Positions 36,686 through 45,974 of a DNA stretch of 64,000 nt are shown here, one piece after another. The stretch is from Mesorhizobium sp. B2-3-4. GTDB taxonomy: Bacteria; Pseudomonadota; Alphaproteobacteria; Rhizobiales; Rhizobiaceae. Position numbers and translations under genes: made by a program. The stretch spans positions 124,001-188,000 of the forward strand of contig NZ_VFVY01000005.1 in NCBI RefSeq assembly GCF_006442315.1, written 5' to 3'. The notes beneath the pieces are model-generated. The model saw only the letters and a list, made by a program, of their open reading frames with translations, made no database searches and was not told the origin of the DNA. Numbering within the stretch: position 1 is the stretch's first letter; each line of letters starts with the position of its first letter.

Positions 36686-37237
36686 ATGTCAGGAAGACCG
36701 CGCAGCATCGACCGCGACAAGGTCCTCGACGCCGCCGAGACGGTGGTGACCGAACTCGGCGCATCGGGGCTGAGCTTCGATGCCGTGGCGAAAGCCGCCG
36801 GCATCACCAAGAGTGGTGTGCAATATTGCTTCGGCACCAAGGACAATCTGATCCGCGCGATGATCGCCCGCTGGGCTGATGCCTACGAAACCAAGTTCAT
36901 GAAACAGGCCGGACCCGCCCCGTCGGCGCAATCGGTGATCCGGGCGCATCTTTCGGTGACGAGGGATGAGGACGAGGAAGAGCACTCCCGTTCCGCCGTC
37001 ATGATGACGGCGCTGCTGGAGGCACCAGACCGGGTGGCCGAAAGCCGGGAGTGGTATAACGGCTTTCTGGCAAGGCTCGACCTGTCGAGACCAGCGGACC
37101 GCCAGATCGCCGTCGCGTTCCTCGCCGGCGAAGGCGCTTTCCTGCTCAAGGCACTCGGCCTGATCGGCCTGAACGAGACTGATTGGCACGCACTGTTCAC
37201 GGATATGCTGAAGCTGACGCACACCGGCGGGACGTGA
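36686..37237 (+). CDS. TetR-family repressor of the divergent efflux gene
   Basis: A 183-residue regulator. The N-terminal helix-turn-helix is DRDKVLDAAETVV and LSFDAVAKAAGITKSGVQYCFGTKDNLI, followed by an all-helical ligand domain. GGAAGAGG precedes ATG 36686. Its position and the palindrome next to it argue for local autorepression and repression of the exporter. Confidence 0.9.
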   Translation: MSGRPRSIDRDKVLDAAETVVTELGASGLSFDAVAKAAGITKSGVQYCFGTKDNLIRAMIARWADAYETKFMKQAGPAPSAQSVIRAHLSVTRDEDEEEHSRSAVMMTALLEAPDRVAESREWYNGFLARLDLSRPADRQIAVAFLAGEGAFLLKALGLIGLNETDWHALFTDMLKLTHTGGT

Positions 37238-37349
37238 ACCTGGCGCAAAATTCCCGGAAGCGTGAGCTCGTGCAGTGTCGGGAAAGGCAGATGGCTTGGT
37301 GGTGGCAGCCCCTTCGATTGGAATCTGGCAACCCGCGCAAATCCGCGCC

Positions 37350-37400
37350 GTCCCTCATCCGCCCTCCGGGCGCCTTCTCCCCGTGAAAACGGGGAGAAGG
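37350..37400. repeat. Rhizobial CTTCTCCCC palindromic repeat, likely hslO terminator
   Basis: CCTTCTCCCCG (37373-37383) pairs perfectly over 11 bp with CGGGGAGAAGG (37390-37400) around TGAAAA. It is preceded by CCCTCATCCG and a small GCCC/GGGC hairpin. From memory this arrangement is a common Rhizobiales intergenic palindrome. It lies 8 bases past the hslO stop, between convergent genes. Confidence 0.75.
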
Positions 37401-37407
37401 AAAAGGA

Positions 37408-38415
37408 TCACTGTTTCGCGAACTCAGCCGGATCGAAGTCGTACTGCGTCGAGCAGAACTCGCAGGCGACGTGGATGCCACCGTCCTGCGTGCTTTCCCT
37501 GATCTCTTCGGCGGAAAAGCCTTCGAGAATGCCGCGGATCTTGTCGCGCGAGCAGGAGCACTGGTCGGCCACCGGCACGCCGCCGAAGACACGCACGCCA
37601 TGCTCGTGGAACAAGCGGTAGAGCAGCCGCTCGGCGCCAACTGTCGGATCGATCAATTCCGTCGGCTCGATGGTGCCGAGCAGGGCCAGCAGTTCCTGCC
37701 AGGAATTGTCGGCCGGCTCGTGCACGTCGTCGCGCGGATCGCCGTCGCCACCCGAAATATCGGGCACGCGCGTGCGTTCCGGCGACTGCGGCAGGAACTG
37801 CGCCAGGATGCCGCCGGCACGCCACTGCTCGCGCGCGCCGCCGGGGGCTGGCGTCAAAAGCTTGGCCACCGACAGCCTGATATCGGTCGGGATCTGTTCC
37901 GACTGGCGGAAATAGGTGCGCGCGGCGTCTTCCAGCGTCTCGCCGTCAAGCTGGACGATGCCCTGGTAACGCTGGGTGTGAGCACCCTGGTCTATGGTCA
38001 GCGCCAGCACGCCGCTGCCGAGCAGCGTCTGCTGGGACGTCTCGCCCGCCGCGACCAGCGCCTCGAGCCGGTCCGGATCGAAACGCGCATAGGCGCGCAG
38101 CGCCGAGGGCGTGGAAAAATCCGCGACCAGCATGTCGACAGGCCCGTCGGTGCGGGTTTGCAGGATGAACTTGCCTTCGAACTTGAGCGAGGTGCCAAGC
38201 AGCACGGTCAGCACACAGGCCTCCGCCAGCAGGCGGGCGACCGGCTCGGGATAGTCGTGGCGGCCAAGGATGGCGTCGAGCATCGGCCCGAGCTGGACCG
38301 TGCGGCCGCGCACGTCGAGCGGGCCGACCTCGAAGGGAACGACGTGATCGTCGCCGGCGTAGCCGAACTCGCCGAGTTTGGGGTGATGTTCAGTCACTTG
38401 ACTTGTTTCCAACAT
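37408..38415 (-). CDS. hslO: Redox-regulated chaperone Hsp33
   Basis: A 335-residue cytoplasmic holdase activated by oxidation. The zinc centre is complete: CSC in DQCSCSRDKI and CEFC in VACEFCSTQYDF near the C-terminus. GGAG lies 7 bases before ATG 38415; an in-frame extension to 38466 is not supported. Transcription follows argF on the same strand after 136 bases. Confidence 0.93.
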   Translation of the reverse strand: MLETSQVTEHHPKLGEFGYAGDDHVVPFEVGPLDVRGRTVQLGPMLDAILGRHDYPEPVARLLAEACVLTVLLGTSLKFEGKFILQTRTDGPVDMLVADFSTPSALRAYARFDPDRLEALVAAGETSQQTLLGSGVLALTIDQGAHTQRYQGIVQLDGETLEDAARTYFRQSEQIPTDIRLSVAKLLTPAPGGAREQWRAGGILAQFLPQSPERTRVPDISGGDGDPRDDVHEPADNSWQELLALLGTIEPTELIDPTVGAERLLYRLFHEHGVRVFGGVPVADQCSCSRDKIRGILEGFSAEEIRESTQDGGIHVACEFCSTQYDFDPAEFAKQ

Positions 38416-38551
38416 GACAATGCTCCAGGGCGCGGCGATGCCGCCCTGAAGGGAGCATGCGTCCAAACGCGCTTGATTTGCGTGATGGGGCGCAGATAGG
38501 CATCACGCCCCCACGGATCAAGCGCCCGGACGCATCAAGCACCAAGGCACC

Positions 38552-39463
38552 TCAAGCACCGAGGCACCAGGCGAGCACCGCCTTCTGGGCGTGGAGGCGG
38601 TTCTCGGCCTCGTCGAAGACGACCGAATGCGGGCCGTCGATGACCTCGTCGGTGACTTCCTCGCCGCGATGCGCCGGCAGGCAGTGCATGAACAGGGCGT
38701 CGGGCTTTGCCCTGGCCATCAGCGCCGCGTTGACCTGATAGGGCAGGAATACGTTATGGCCGCGGGCTCGATGCTCCTGGCCCATCGACACCCAGCTGTC
38801 GGTGACGACGCAGTCCACCTGGTCGACGGCCTCCTCGGCCGAGCGGGCGAACCTGATCCTGCCGCCATTGGCCTTGGACCAGTCGACATAGCGCTCGAAC
38901 GGTTCGCTGCCTTCCGGCACCGCGATATTGACGTCGAAGCGGAAGCGTGCCGAGGCTTCGAGCAGCGAATGCAACACATTGTTGCCGTCTCCGGTCCAGG
39001 CGATGGTCTTGCCGGCGACCGGACCGCGATGTTCCTCGAAGGTCATGATGTCAGCCATCAGCTGGCAGGGGTGCGTATCGTCGGTCAGCCCATTGATTAC
39101 CGGAACGGTGGCGTTCTCGGTCAACTCCAGCAGCCGCTCGTGCGAGGTGGTGCGGATCATGATGGCGTCGACATAGCGCGACAGCACCTTGGCGGTGTCG
39201 GCAATGGTCTCGGAACGGCCGAGCTGCATCTCGGTTCCGGTCAGCATGATGGTCTCGCCGCCAAGCTGGCGCATGCCGACATCGAAGGAGACACGGGTGC
39301 GCGTCGACGGCTTGTCGAAGATCATCGCCAGCACCTTGCCTTCCAGCGGCTTCGATCGCTCGCCCGCCTTGAGGCGCGCCTTGCGCGCCACCGCGTCGGT
39401 GAGCATGAAGCGCAAGTCGCCTTCGGAGACGGCGGAAAGATCGGTGAAATGGCGAGGTGACAT
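38552..39463 (-). CDS. argF: Ornithine carbamoyltransferase
   Basis: A 303-residue enzyme forming citrulline from ornithine and carbamoyl phosphate. Visible are the carbamoyl-phosphate motif [20 protein letters not shown], the ornithine loop DSWVSMGQE and [16 protein letters not shown] 39463 is chosen; a TTG at 39469 is also in frame. It lies 17 bases after argD, so the two form an arginine operon. Confidence 0.95.
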   Translation of the reverse strand: MSPRHFTDLSAVSEGDLRFMLTDAVARKARLKAGERSKPLEGKVLAMIFDKPSTRTRVSFDVGMRQLGGETIMLTGTEMQLGRSETIADTAKVLSRYVDAIMIRTTSHERLLELTENATVPVINGLTDDTHPCQLMADIMTFEEHRGPVAGKTIAWTGDGNNVLHSLLEASARFRFDVNIAVPEGSEPFERYVDWSKANGGRIRFARSAEEAVDQVDCVVTDSWVSMGQEHRARGHNVFLPYQVNAALMARAKPDALFMHCLPAHRGEEVTDEVIDGPHSVVFDEAENRLHAQKAVLAWCLGA

Positions 39464-39480
39464 CGGCAATGGTTCCGGGA

Positions 39481-40680
39481 CTACTTCGCGGCGGCGGAGG
39501 CGATCGCCTCCGACAGGCCCTTGGCGCCGGCGCGAATACGGTCCAACGCCTCGTGGATCTCGGCGTCCGTGACGGTGAGCGGCGGCAACAGGCGGATGAC
39601 GTTGTCGCCGGCCGGAACCGCCAGCAGGTGCTGGTCACGCAACGCCAGGTTCACCTTGGCATTGGGCATGGCACATTTGAGGCCGAGCATCAGCCCGGTG
39701 CCCCGGATGTCCTCGACAACCTCGGGGAATTCGTCGGCTATCGCGGCAAGCCCCTGCTTCATCAGCAGCGCCTTGCGCTGGACATCCTCGAGGAAACCGT
39801 CTTCCAAAACGACGTCGAGCACGGCGTTGCCGACCGCCATGGCCAGCGGATTGCCGCCGAATGTGGTGCCGTGCACGCCGGCGGTCATGCCGACGGCCGC
39901 CTCATCGGTGGCCAGGCAGGCGCCCATCGGGAAGCCGCCGCCGATGCCCTTGGCGATGGCCATGATGTCGGGCGTCACGCCGGACCATTCATGCGCGAAG
40001 AGCTTGCCGGTACGGCCGATGCCGCACTGGACCTCATCGTAGATCAGAAGCAGGCCGTGCTGGTCGCAAAGCTGACGCAGCCGCTTCAGCGACTGTACCG
40101 GCACCGGGCGGATGCCGCCCTCGCCTTGCACCGGCTCGATGAGGATCGCGGCGGTCTCGGGCGTGATCGCCTTTTCAGCGGCGTCGATATCGTCGAAGCC
40201 GACCTGGTCGAAGCCTTCGACCTTCGGTCCGAAGCCTTCGAGATATTTGTACTGGCCGCCTGCGGCGATGGTCGCCAGCGTGCGGCCATGGAAGGCGCCT
40301 TCGAAAGTGATGACGCGGAAGCGCTCGGGATGGCCCTTGACGAAGTGGTAGCGCCGCGCCGTCTTGATCGCGCATTCCAGCGCCTCGGCGCCCGAATTGG
40401 TGAAGAACACCTTGTCGGCGAAGGTGGCGTCAGCCAGCCGCTCGCCAAGCCGGCTCTGCCCCGGAATCTCGTAGAGATTGGAGACGTGCCAGAGCTTCGC
40501 CGCCTGTTCGGTCAGCGCCGCAACCAGATGCGGGTGGCCGTGGCCCAGCGAATTTACGGCGATGCCACCGGCAAAATCGAGATATCGCTCGCCCTTGTCG
40601 GTAACCAGCCAAGTGCCTTCCCCACGGTCGAAGACCAGGGGTGCGCGAGCAAAGGTCTCGTAAAGCGCCGAACCGCTCAT
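39481..40680 (-). CDS. argD: Acetylornithine aminotransferase
   Basis: A 399-residue PLP class III aminotransferase in arginine (and possibly lysine) synthesis. Motifs are [46 protein letters not shown] and the PLP lysine in [18 protein letters not shown] 40680 overlaps the TAA of a 26-codon upstream ORF (TAATG), and no separate strong ribosome site is evident, pointing to translational coupling. Confidence 0.95.
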   Translation of the reverse strand: MSGSALYETFARAPLVFDRGEGTWLVTDKGERYLDFAGGIAVNSLGHGHPHLVAALTEQAAKLWHVSNLYEIPGQSRLGERLADATFADKVFFTNSGAEALECAIKTARRYHFVKGHPERFRVITFEGAFHGRTLATIAAGGQYKYLEGFGPKVEGFDQVGFDDIDAAEKAITPETAAILIEPVQGEGGIRPVPVQSLKRLRQLCDQHGLLLIYDEVQCGIGRTGKLFAHEWSGVTPDIMAIAKGIGGGFPMGACLATDEAAVGMTAGVHGTTFGGNPLAMAVGNAVLDVVLEDGFLEDVQRKALLMKQGLAAIADEFPEVVEDIRGTGLMLGLKCAMPNAKVNLALRDQHLLAVPAGDNVIRLLPPLTVTDAEIHEALDRIRAGAKGLSEAIASAAAK

Positions 40681-40760
40681 TATATGCGTCTCCGGTACCG
40701 GAAAATCAAAAAAGCCGCCAAAGCGGCGGCCTTCTGCGGCTTATCGTGTTTTTCGGTCAT
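40680..40760 (-). CDS. Putative Arg-ending leader peptide before argD
   Basis: A 26-codon ORF on the argD strand: [20 protein letters not shown], then RYRRRI and TAA. Four of the last six codons are Arg (CGG, CGG, AGA, CGC). Its stop overlaps the argD start. A terminator-like hairpin lies within its coding sequence. No ribosome site precedes its ATG, and TTGACT 17 bases before GATAAG could instead be a promoter starting transcription inside the ORF. Function as a leader is inference. Confidence 0.4.
   Translation of the reverse strand: MTEKHDKPQKAAALAAFLIFRYRRRI
40708..40730 (-). terminator. Terminator-like hairpin upstream of argD
   Basis: On the minus strand GCCGCC (40730-40725) pairs with GGCGGC (40719-40714) around a 5-base loop, followed by six T (40713-40708). 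No minus-strand gene lies upstream for it to terminate, so it most likely acts as an attenuator or 5' stem in the argD leader. Confidence 0.6.
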
Positions 40761-40858
40761 GAAGTCAACGAAAACGTCGCGTAGTGGCACGCGGCAAGGC
40801 TCCTGACGGGACGCCGGCTCATGAGCGAGCGGGCAAGTTGGGGAAAACCGAAAAAACC

Positions 40859-41005
40859 GATTCGTGTTGCACTTGGGACTCTTGTCACCGAGTCAGCGCA
40901 TAAGGTAGTTGTAGTCGAGAAATAACTAGATTTCGTGCGGCGGACCTAATCACCAGATATATGTGGTGTCTGCCCCAGCAGTGGTGCTGGGTCGGGAATG
41001 GATTC
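40859..41005 (+). promoter_or_regulatory. Cluster of four GANTC (CcrM) sites upstream of gcrA
   Basis: GATTC (40859-40863), GACTC (40877-40881), GAGTC (40890-40894) and GATTC (41001-41005) lie in the 278 bases before gcrA. CcrM methylates GANTC in alphaproteobacteria, and GcrA acts at methylated promoters. The spacing suggests methylation-responsive control of gcrA. No clear -35/-10 was identified here. Confidence 0.6.
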
Positions 41006-41038
41006 TGATTGCCGCACGCTTAGCAGGAGCGCGGTCTC

Positions 41039-41557
41039 ATGAACTGGACTGACGAGCGGGTAGAACTCTTAAGGAAGCTGTGGTCGGAGGGTCTGAGCGC
41101 AAGCCAGATTGCCGCACAGCTTGGAGGGGTCAGCCGCAACGCCGTCATCGGCAAGGTGCACCGTTTGAAGCTGTCGGGCCGCGGCCGTGCGACGGCGACG
41201 CCGGCGCGCCAGAAGAAGGCATCGCAAGGCTCGACCGTCCAGAAGTCGGTGGCGCGCGCAGCCACCACGGCACGTCATGTCACGACGTCGATCGGCGCGA
41301 CGGCCCTGCAGACGCAGTTCGACGCCGAACCCGTGGCGCGGCACTACATCCGCCCGGTCGAAAATGTCGTGGTACCGATCTCACGGCATCTGCAGCTCGT
41401 CGAACTGACCGAGCGCACCTGCAAATGGCCGAACGGCGATCCGCTTTCGGAGGACTTCAATTTCTGCGGCAATGAAGCCGCCGAAACCGGTCCCTACTGC
41501 AAATACCATGCCCGCGTGGCGTTCCAGCCGGCGGCCGAGCGGCGGCGCAATCGCTGA
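41039..41557 (+). CDS. gcrA: GcrA cell-cycle regulator
   Basis: A 172-residue sigma70-associated regulator of cell-cycle genes. The N-terminal DNA-binding part is MNWTDERVELLRKLWSEGLS, SQIAAQLGGVSRNAVIGKVH; the C-terminal RNA-polymerase-binding part has CKWPNGDP and FCGNEAAETGPYCKYHARVA. AGGAG lies 9 bases before ATG 41039. It is divergent from argD. Confidence 0.95.
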   Translation: MNWTDERVELLRKLWSEGLSASQIAAQLGGVSRNAVIGKVHRLKLSGRGRATATPARQKKASQGSTVQKSVARAATTARHVTTSIGATALQTQFDAEPVARHYIRPVENVVVPISRHLQLVELTERTCKWPNGDPLSEDFNFCGNEAAETGPYCKYHARVAFQPAAERRRNR

Positions 41558-41564
41558 GCGCAGA

Positions 41565-41606
41565 GGGAGTAGGGAGTAGGAAGTAGGAAGTAGGAAGTAG
41601 GAAGTA
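41565..41606. repeat. Six-copy 7-bp tandem repeat just after gcrA
   Basis: Units GGGAGTA, GGGAGTA, then four GGAAGTA run without interruption 8 bases past the gcrA stop, with a partial seventh unit. It lies between gcrA and the convergent corA gene. Unit length and purity predict copy-number variation. Confidence 0.9.
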
Positions 41607-41664
41607 GGAAAATCCCGCACCTAGAGTGCTGTTTCACTACTGACTAATTCCTACTCGCTCTCTT

Positions 41665-42672
41665 TCACAGCCACCCATTCTTCCTGAACCGCCAGTACAG
41701 GAACGAGCAGATCAGCGCGATGATGGCAAGCACCATCGGGTAGCCGTATTCCATCTTCAGCTCCGGCATGTCGGTAAAGTTCATGCCGTAGATGCCGGCG
41801 AAGGCGGTCGGCACCGCCAGGATGGCCGCCCATGAGGCGAGCTTCTTGGAGATCGCCGTTTCCTGGCTCTGACCGACCAGGAGGCTGGCTTCGAAGGCGA
41901 AGGCCAGCACCTCGCGCAGGCTGTCGATCTTCTCCTGGACGGTGCGGATATGATCCGTCACGTCGCGGAACAGGGGATGCATGGCTGAATGGATCTGCGG
42001 CAGCTCGGCGCTGGTCAGCCGGCGACAGACCTCGACCAGCGGCAGTGCGGCGTTGCGCAGGCGCAGCAGGTCGCGGCGCAGCATGTAAAGGCGTTCGATA
42101 TCGGGACCGGTCATCGGCTTCAACAGCACACGATCCTCGATCGCTTCGACCTCGTCCTCGATCTGCTCGAGCACGGGCATGTAGTTGTCGACGATGAAGT
42201 CGAGAATGGCATAGAGAACGAAATCCTCACCCTTGGCCAGCGAGTGCGGGCAGCTTTCCCAGTGCTGGCGCACGGCAGCATAGGACGTCGAGGGGCCGTG
42301 CCTGACGCTGACGATATAGCCGGAGCCGACGAACAGATGCGTCTCGCCGAAGGTGACGCGCCCGTCGATCAGCTGCGCGGTGCGGGCGACGATGAACAGC
42401 GCATCGCCATATTGCTCGATTTTCGGCCGCTGGTGCGGGTGCTCGGCATCCTCGATCGCCAGTTCATGCAGATGGAACTGCGCCTGGACGCGCAGCAGAA
42501 GGTCGCGGTCGGGTTCAAGCAGCCCGATCCAGACGACGTGCCCGGATTTCTTGGCCCATTCGCCGGCTTCCTCGATCGGAATGTCGGCGATGCGGCGCCC
42601 GGCGGTATAGACGCTGCAGGCGATGATGCCCGATGTCGGCGGCGCGGGTTTGAACTCCCGGACATATTCCAT
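41665..42672 (-). CDS. corA: CorA-family magnesium/cobalt transporter
   Basis: A 335-residue protein forming a pentameric channel. A large cytoplasmic domain with long helices precedes two C-terminal membrane helices; the first ends in the selectivity motif YGMNF (GIYGMNFTDMPEL), and the tail is short and basic (WRFRKNGWL). GGGAGG precedes ATG 42672. Confidence 0.94.
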   Translation of the reverse strand: MEYVREFKPAPPTSGIIACSVYTAGRRIADIPIEEAGEWAKKSGHVVWIGLLEPDRDLLLRVQAQFHLHELAIEDAEHPHQRPKIEQYGDALFIVARTAQLIDGRVTFGETHLFVGSGYIVSVRHGPSTSYAAVRQHWESCPHSLAKGEDFVLYAILDFIVDNYMPVLEQIEDEVEAIEDRVLLKPMTGPDIERLYMLRRDLLRLRNAALPLVEVCRRLTSAELPQIHSAMHPLFRDVTDHIRTVQEKIDSLREVLAFAFEASLLVGQSQETAISKKLASWAAILAVPTAFAGIYGMNFTDMPELKMEYGYPMVLAIIALICSFLYWRFRKNGWL

Positions 42673-42783
42673 CGCAGCCTCCCGAAAGCATTGACTTCCC
42701 CAAGGAAACCAACAGGGGGAACCAACAAGCTTATCTCGGAATAGTTTAGCGCAATATGATCAAGCGTTCGAGAGGAAGTGCGT

Positions 42784-43509
42784 TCACTTCGCCGCCAGCG
42801 CCGCGGGAAGGCCGATCTTGTCCGTTTTGTCGCCCTTCGGCCGCTCGGCCGGCATCTGGTCGCCGGTGACGATGTAGTAGATGGTCTCGGCGATGTTGGT
42901 GGCGTGATCGCCGATGCGCTCGATGTTCTTGGCGCAGAAGAGCAGATGCGTGCAAGGCGTGATGTTGCGCGGATCTTCCATCATGTAGGTCAGCAATTCG
43001 CGAAACAGCGAGGTGTACATGGCATCGATCTGGTCGTCGCGGTCGCGTACGAAGCCGATCTTGTCGACCGAACGCGACGCGTAGACGTCGAGCACTTCCT
43101 TGAGCTGGGTCAACGCGAGGTTAGCCAGCGCTTCCAGGCCGCGGAAAAGGCTGGTCGGCTGGCGGCCGTCGATGACCGCGACCACGCGCTTGGCGACATT
43201 CTTGCCAAGGTCGCCGACCCGCTCGAGATCAGCCGAAATGCGGATGGCGCCGACGATCTCGCGCAGATCCGTCGCCATCGGCTGGCGCTTGGCGATGATG
43301 ATGATCGCCTTGTCGTCGATCTCGCGCTGCCCCTCGTCCAGCATGACGTCATCGCGAATGACCTTCTGGGCCAGCCCCGGATCGGCATTGACCAGGGCGG
43401 CGACCGCCTGCTCGACCATGCGCTCGGCATGGCCGCCCATCGCGGCGATGCGCTTGGAGAGATATTTCAGTTCCTCGTCAAAGGCGCTCATTATGTGCAC
43501 GGACTGCAT
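42784..43509 (-). CDS. phoU: Phosphate-signalling protein PhoU
   Basis: A 241-residue all-helical protein with two PhoU repeats. Metal-site signatures EISADLERVGDLGKN-like (AIRISADLERVGDLGKNVAKR) and FCAKNIERIGDHATNIAE are both present. GGAAGG precedes ATG 43509; ATG 43491 is an alternative. It normally couples the Pst transporter to PhoR. Here phoR lies 113 bases upstream and no pst genes are adjacent. Confidence 0.94.
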   Translation of the reverse strand: MQSVHIMSAFDEELKYLSKRIAAMGGHAERMVEQAVAALVNADPGLAQKVIRDDVMLDEGQREIDDKAIIIIAKRQPMATDLREIVGAIRISADLERVGDLGKNVAKRVVAVIDGRQPTSLFRGLEALANLALTQLKEVLDVYASRSVDKIGFVRDRDDQIDAMYTSLFRELLTYMMEDPRNITPCTHLLFCAKNIERIGDHATNIAETIYYIVTGDQMPAERPKGDKTDKIGLPAALAAK

Positions 43510-43568
43510 GGAAATGCCTTCCCACGGGGTGTCTTGATTTTGAGTCGTTTCCTCGAATCCCCGCTGAT

Positions 43569-43586
43569 ACGCTAGCCGGATGACAG
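43569..43586 (-). promoter_or_regulatory. Possible degenerate PHO box before phoU
   Basis: On the minus strand CTGTCAT (43586-43580), four bases, then CTAGCGT matches the first half of the PhoB consensus fully and the second half at 4 of 7. It lies in the 113-base phoR-phoU gap and could drive phoU. The match is weak. Confidence 0.3.
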
Positions 43587-43622
43587 AAAAAAGAAACGGC
43601 CCCGTGGATAAGTAGGGCGATA

Positions 43623-44888
43623 TCAGTGCGCCGGCAAATGGACAGAGAAGGCGGCGCCCTTGCCGACCTCGGATTTGATCGAGAGCCTGGCGTTGTGGCG
43701 TGTCAGTATGTGCTTGACGATCGACAGGCCAAGTCCGGTGCCTTTCTGGGTCCGGCTGGTCTCGACATCGATGCGGTAGAAGCGCTCGGTGATGCGGGGA
43801 ATATGCTCCTCGGGAATGCCAGGGCCAAAATCCGTGATCGTCACGTCGATGCCCGGCTCGGAACCGTCGTCGCCACGCGCTATCGAGACCACGACGCGAC
43901 CGCCCGACTGGCCGTATTTGCAGGCATTTTCCAGGAGGTTCTCGAAGACCTGGAACAGCTCGTCGCGATCGCCCGGCACATCAAGCGGGCCCCTGGCGAA
44001 ATCACGCTCGATGGCGACATTGTTCTCCCGGGCGAGCGGCCCCAGCGAATCGATGACGCTGTCGACGGTCTGGCGCAGATCGACTTCGGTTCCCGGCTTC
44101 AGATAGGGCTTCATCTCCAGCCGCGACAGCGACAGCAGGTCATCGATAAGGCGCGCCATGCGGCCGGTCTGGTTCTGCATGATCTGCAGGAACTGCTCGC
44201 GCGCCGCCGGGTCGTTGCGGGCCGGCCCGCGCAGCGTTTCGATGAAGCCCGCGATCGAGGCCAGCGGGGTGCGCAATTCGTGGCTGGCGTTGGCGATGAA
44301 GTCGGCGCGCATGCGGTCGATGCGCCGCGCCTCGCTCTGGTCCTTGAAGACCAGCACATAGAGCTCGGTGCCATGACCGACCGAGGACGCGCTGACGCGG
44401 TAGGCCCGTTCGACGGGCAGTTTCTCGGTGTAGTCGACAACATCCGAGGCGACGGTGCCCGACAGAACACTGTCCAGCAGCGCCTGCATTTCCGGCGCCC
44501 TGAATTTCAGCGGCAGGGATATGCCGGGCGCGATGCCGCCAAAGGCGGCAAAGGCGGCGGCGTTGGCGTGGACGATGGTGGCGGCCTGGTCGAAGATGAT
44601 AAGCGGATCGGCGACGGCGGCCGCGAGATATTCGCCGGACAGGCGCTGCAAGCCTATCGCTTCGAGCGAGGCGGCGCTTTCGCGTGCCGGCCGCGTGGCC
44701 CCTGTCGGCAGCATCGCCGCCACCAGCAGGAGGACCAGCGCCGGCAGCAGCACATAGGCGGAGATACCGGCAAAAACGTAGACCAGCAAAATGGCGACAA
44801 GGCCCGAAAGGAGCTGCCAGCGGCCGTTCCACAGCCTGGCGGCAACGGCGTCTCCCACACCCAACTCGTCCGCGCCCCGGTCAGCCAT
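43623..44888 (-). CDS. phoR: PhoR-type phosphate-regulon sensor kinase
   Basis: A 421-residue kinase. Two close N-terminal helices (about 20-60), a PAS domain (YLAAAVADPLIIFDQAATIV), an H-box in ADFIANASHELRTPLASIAG, an N-box (LLENACKYGQ) and G-boxes (DFGPGIP, GTGLGLSIVKHIL). ATG 44888 gives the usual PhoR layout; the frame is open to 44969. Assignment as PhoR rests on this architecture and the adjacent phoU. Confidence 0.85.
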   Translation of the reverse strand: MADRGADELGVGDAVAARLWNGRWQLLSGLVAILLVYVFAGISAYVLLPALVLLLVAAMLPTGATRPARESAASLEAIGLQRLSGEYLAAAVADPLIIFDQAATIVHANAAAFAAFGGIAPGISLPLKFRAPEMQALLDSVLSGTVASDVVDYTEKLPVERAYRVSASSVGHGTELYVLVFKDQSEARRIDRMRADFIANASHELRTPLASIAGFIETLRGPARNDPAAREQFLQIMQNQTGRMARLIDDLLSLSRLEMKPYLKPGTEVDLRQTVDSVIDSLGPLARENNVAIERDFARGPLDVPGDRDELFQVFENLLENACKYGQSGGRVVVSIARGDDGSEPGIDVTITDFGPGIPEEHIPRITERFYRIDVETSRTQKGTGLGLSIVKHILTRHNARLSIKSEVGKGAAFSVHLPAH

Positions 44889-44999
44889 TCGCGCCTGCGC
44901 CCCGCATTGCAAAGGTTTCGCCGGCCCGGCAACTTCGCGCTGGACCGGCAGGAAGGCCCCCAATAGCATGAGTCCGGAAGCTGGAAAGGGTTCGTCTGC

Positions 45000-45908
45000 A
45001 TGAAAAAAGCCAAGGAACAGTCAGCCGCATCGGCCACGGGGCCGCTGAAGCTCAAGATCGACGGCAAGGAGCGGGAGTTCGACATCGAGAATCCCGAACT
45101 GCCGGCCTGGGTCGAGGACAACAAGCTGACGGCGGGCGGCTATCCTTACGACAAGAAGATGAAGAGCGACGAATATGACGAGACGCTCGAGAAACTGCAG
45201 ATAGAACTGGTCAAGGCGCAGGCCTGGCTGCAATCGAGCGGCAAGCGGGTGATGGCGCTGTTCGAGGGCCGAGACGCGGCGGGCAAGGGCGGCACGATTT
45301 TCGTGCTGCGCCAGTACCTCAACCCACGCACGGCGCGCAACGTCGCGCTGACCAAGCCCACCCCGACGGAACTGGGGCAATGGTACTACCAGCGCTATGC
45401 CGACCATTTCCCGACATCGGGCGAATTCGTCACCTTCGACCGCTCCTGGTACAACCGGGCTGGCGTCGAGCCGGTGATGGGGTTCTGCACCCCCGAGCAG
45501 CACGAGAGGTTTCTCGACGAGACGCCGCATTTCGAACGGATGATCGTCAATGACGGCATCCACTTCTTCAAATTCTGGCTGAACATCGGCCAGGAAACGC
45601 AGCTCGAGCGCTTTCACGGCCGCCGCTACAGTCCGCTGAAGAGCTGGAAGTTCTCGCCGATCGACATTGCCGGCATCACCAAGTGGGACGATTACACCAA
45701 GGCGCGCGACACCATGTTCGAGCGCACCCACAAGGAGTTCGCGCCATGGATCATCGTGCGGGCCAACGACAAGCGCCGTGCACGGCTGGCGGTGATGCGC
45801 CGCATCTTGTTGTCGCTGCCTTATGAAGGGCGCGATCTCGATATTGTCGGCAAGGAAGACAAGAAGATCATCGGCGAAGGGCCGTCCTTCCTCGGCAAGG
45901 AAGGCTGA
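45000..45908 (+). CDS. ppk2: Polyphosphate kinase 2, class I type
   Basis: A 302-residue cytoplasmic kinase that uses polyphosphate to phosphorylate nucleoside diphosphates. Walker A is [11 protein letters not shown], lid and Walker B parts are [19 protein letters not shown] and HFFKFWLNI. The single-domain length fits class I. It is divergent from phoR, giving a small phosphate neighbourhood. A 9-bp hairpin (45916-45924, 45938-45946) follows the stop. Confidence 0.93.
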   Translation: MKKAKEQSAASATGPLKLKIDGKEREFDIENPELPAWVEDNKLTAGGYPYDKKMKSDEYDETLEKLQIELVKAQAWLQSSGKRVMALFEGRDAAGKGGTIFVLRQYLNPRTARNVALTKPTPTELGQWYYQRYADHFPTSGEFVTFDRSWYNRAGVEPVMGFCTPEQHERFLDETPHFERMIVNDGIHFFKFWLNIGQETQLERFHGRRYSPLKSWKFSPIDIAGITKWDDYTKARDTMFERTHKEFAPWIIVRANDKRRARLAVMRRILLSLPYEGRDLDIVGKEDKKIIGEGPSFLGKEG

Positions 45909-45974
45909 CGCTTTGGCGCCGCGCGGCCGGAAAGGCAGCGCGGCGCAGTTCATGGATGTCCACTTTTCGTCTGC

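Noticed and set aside
41565..41606. CRISPR-like array
   Set aside because: The units are 7 bases with no spacers; it is a simple tandem repeat.
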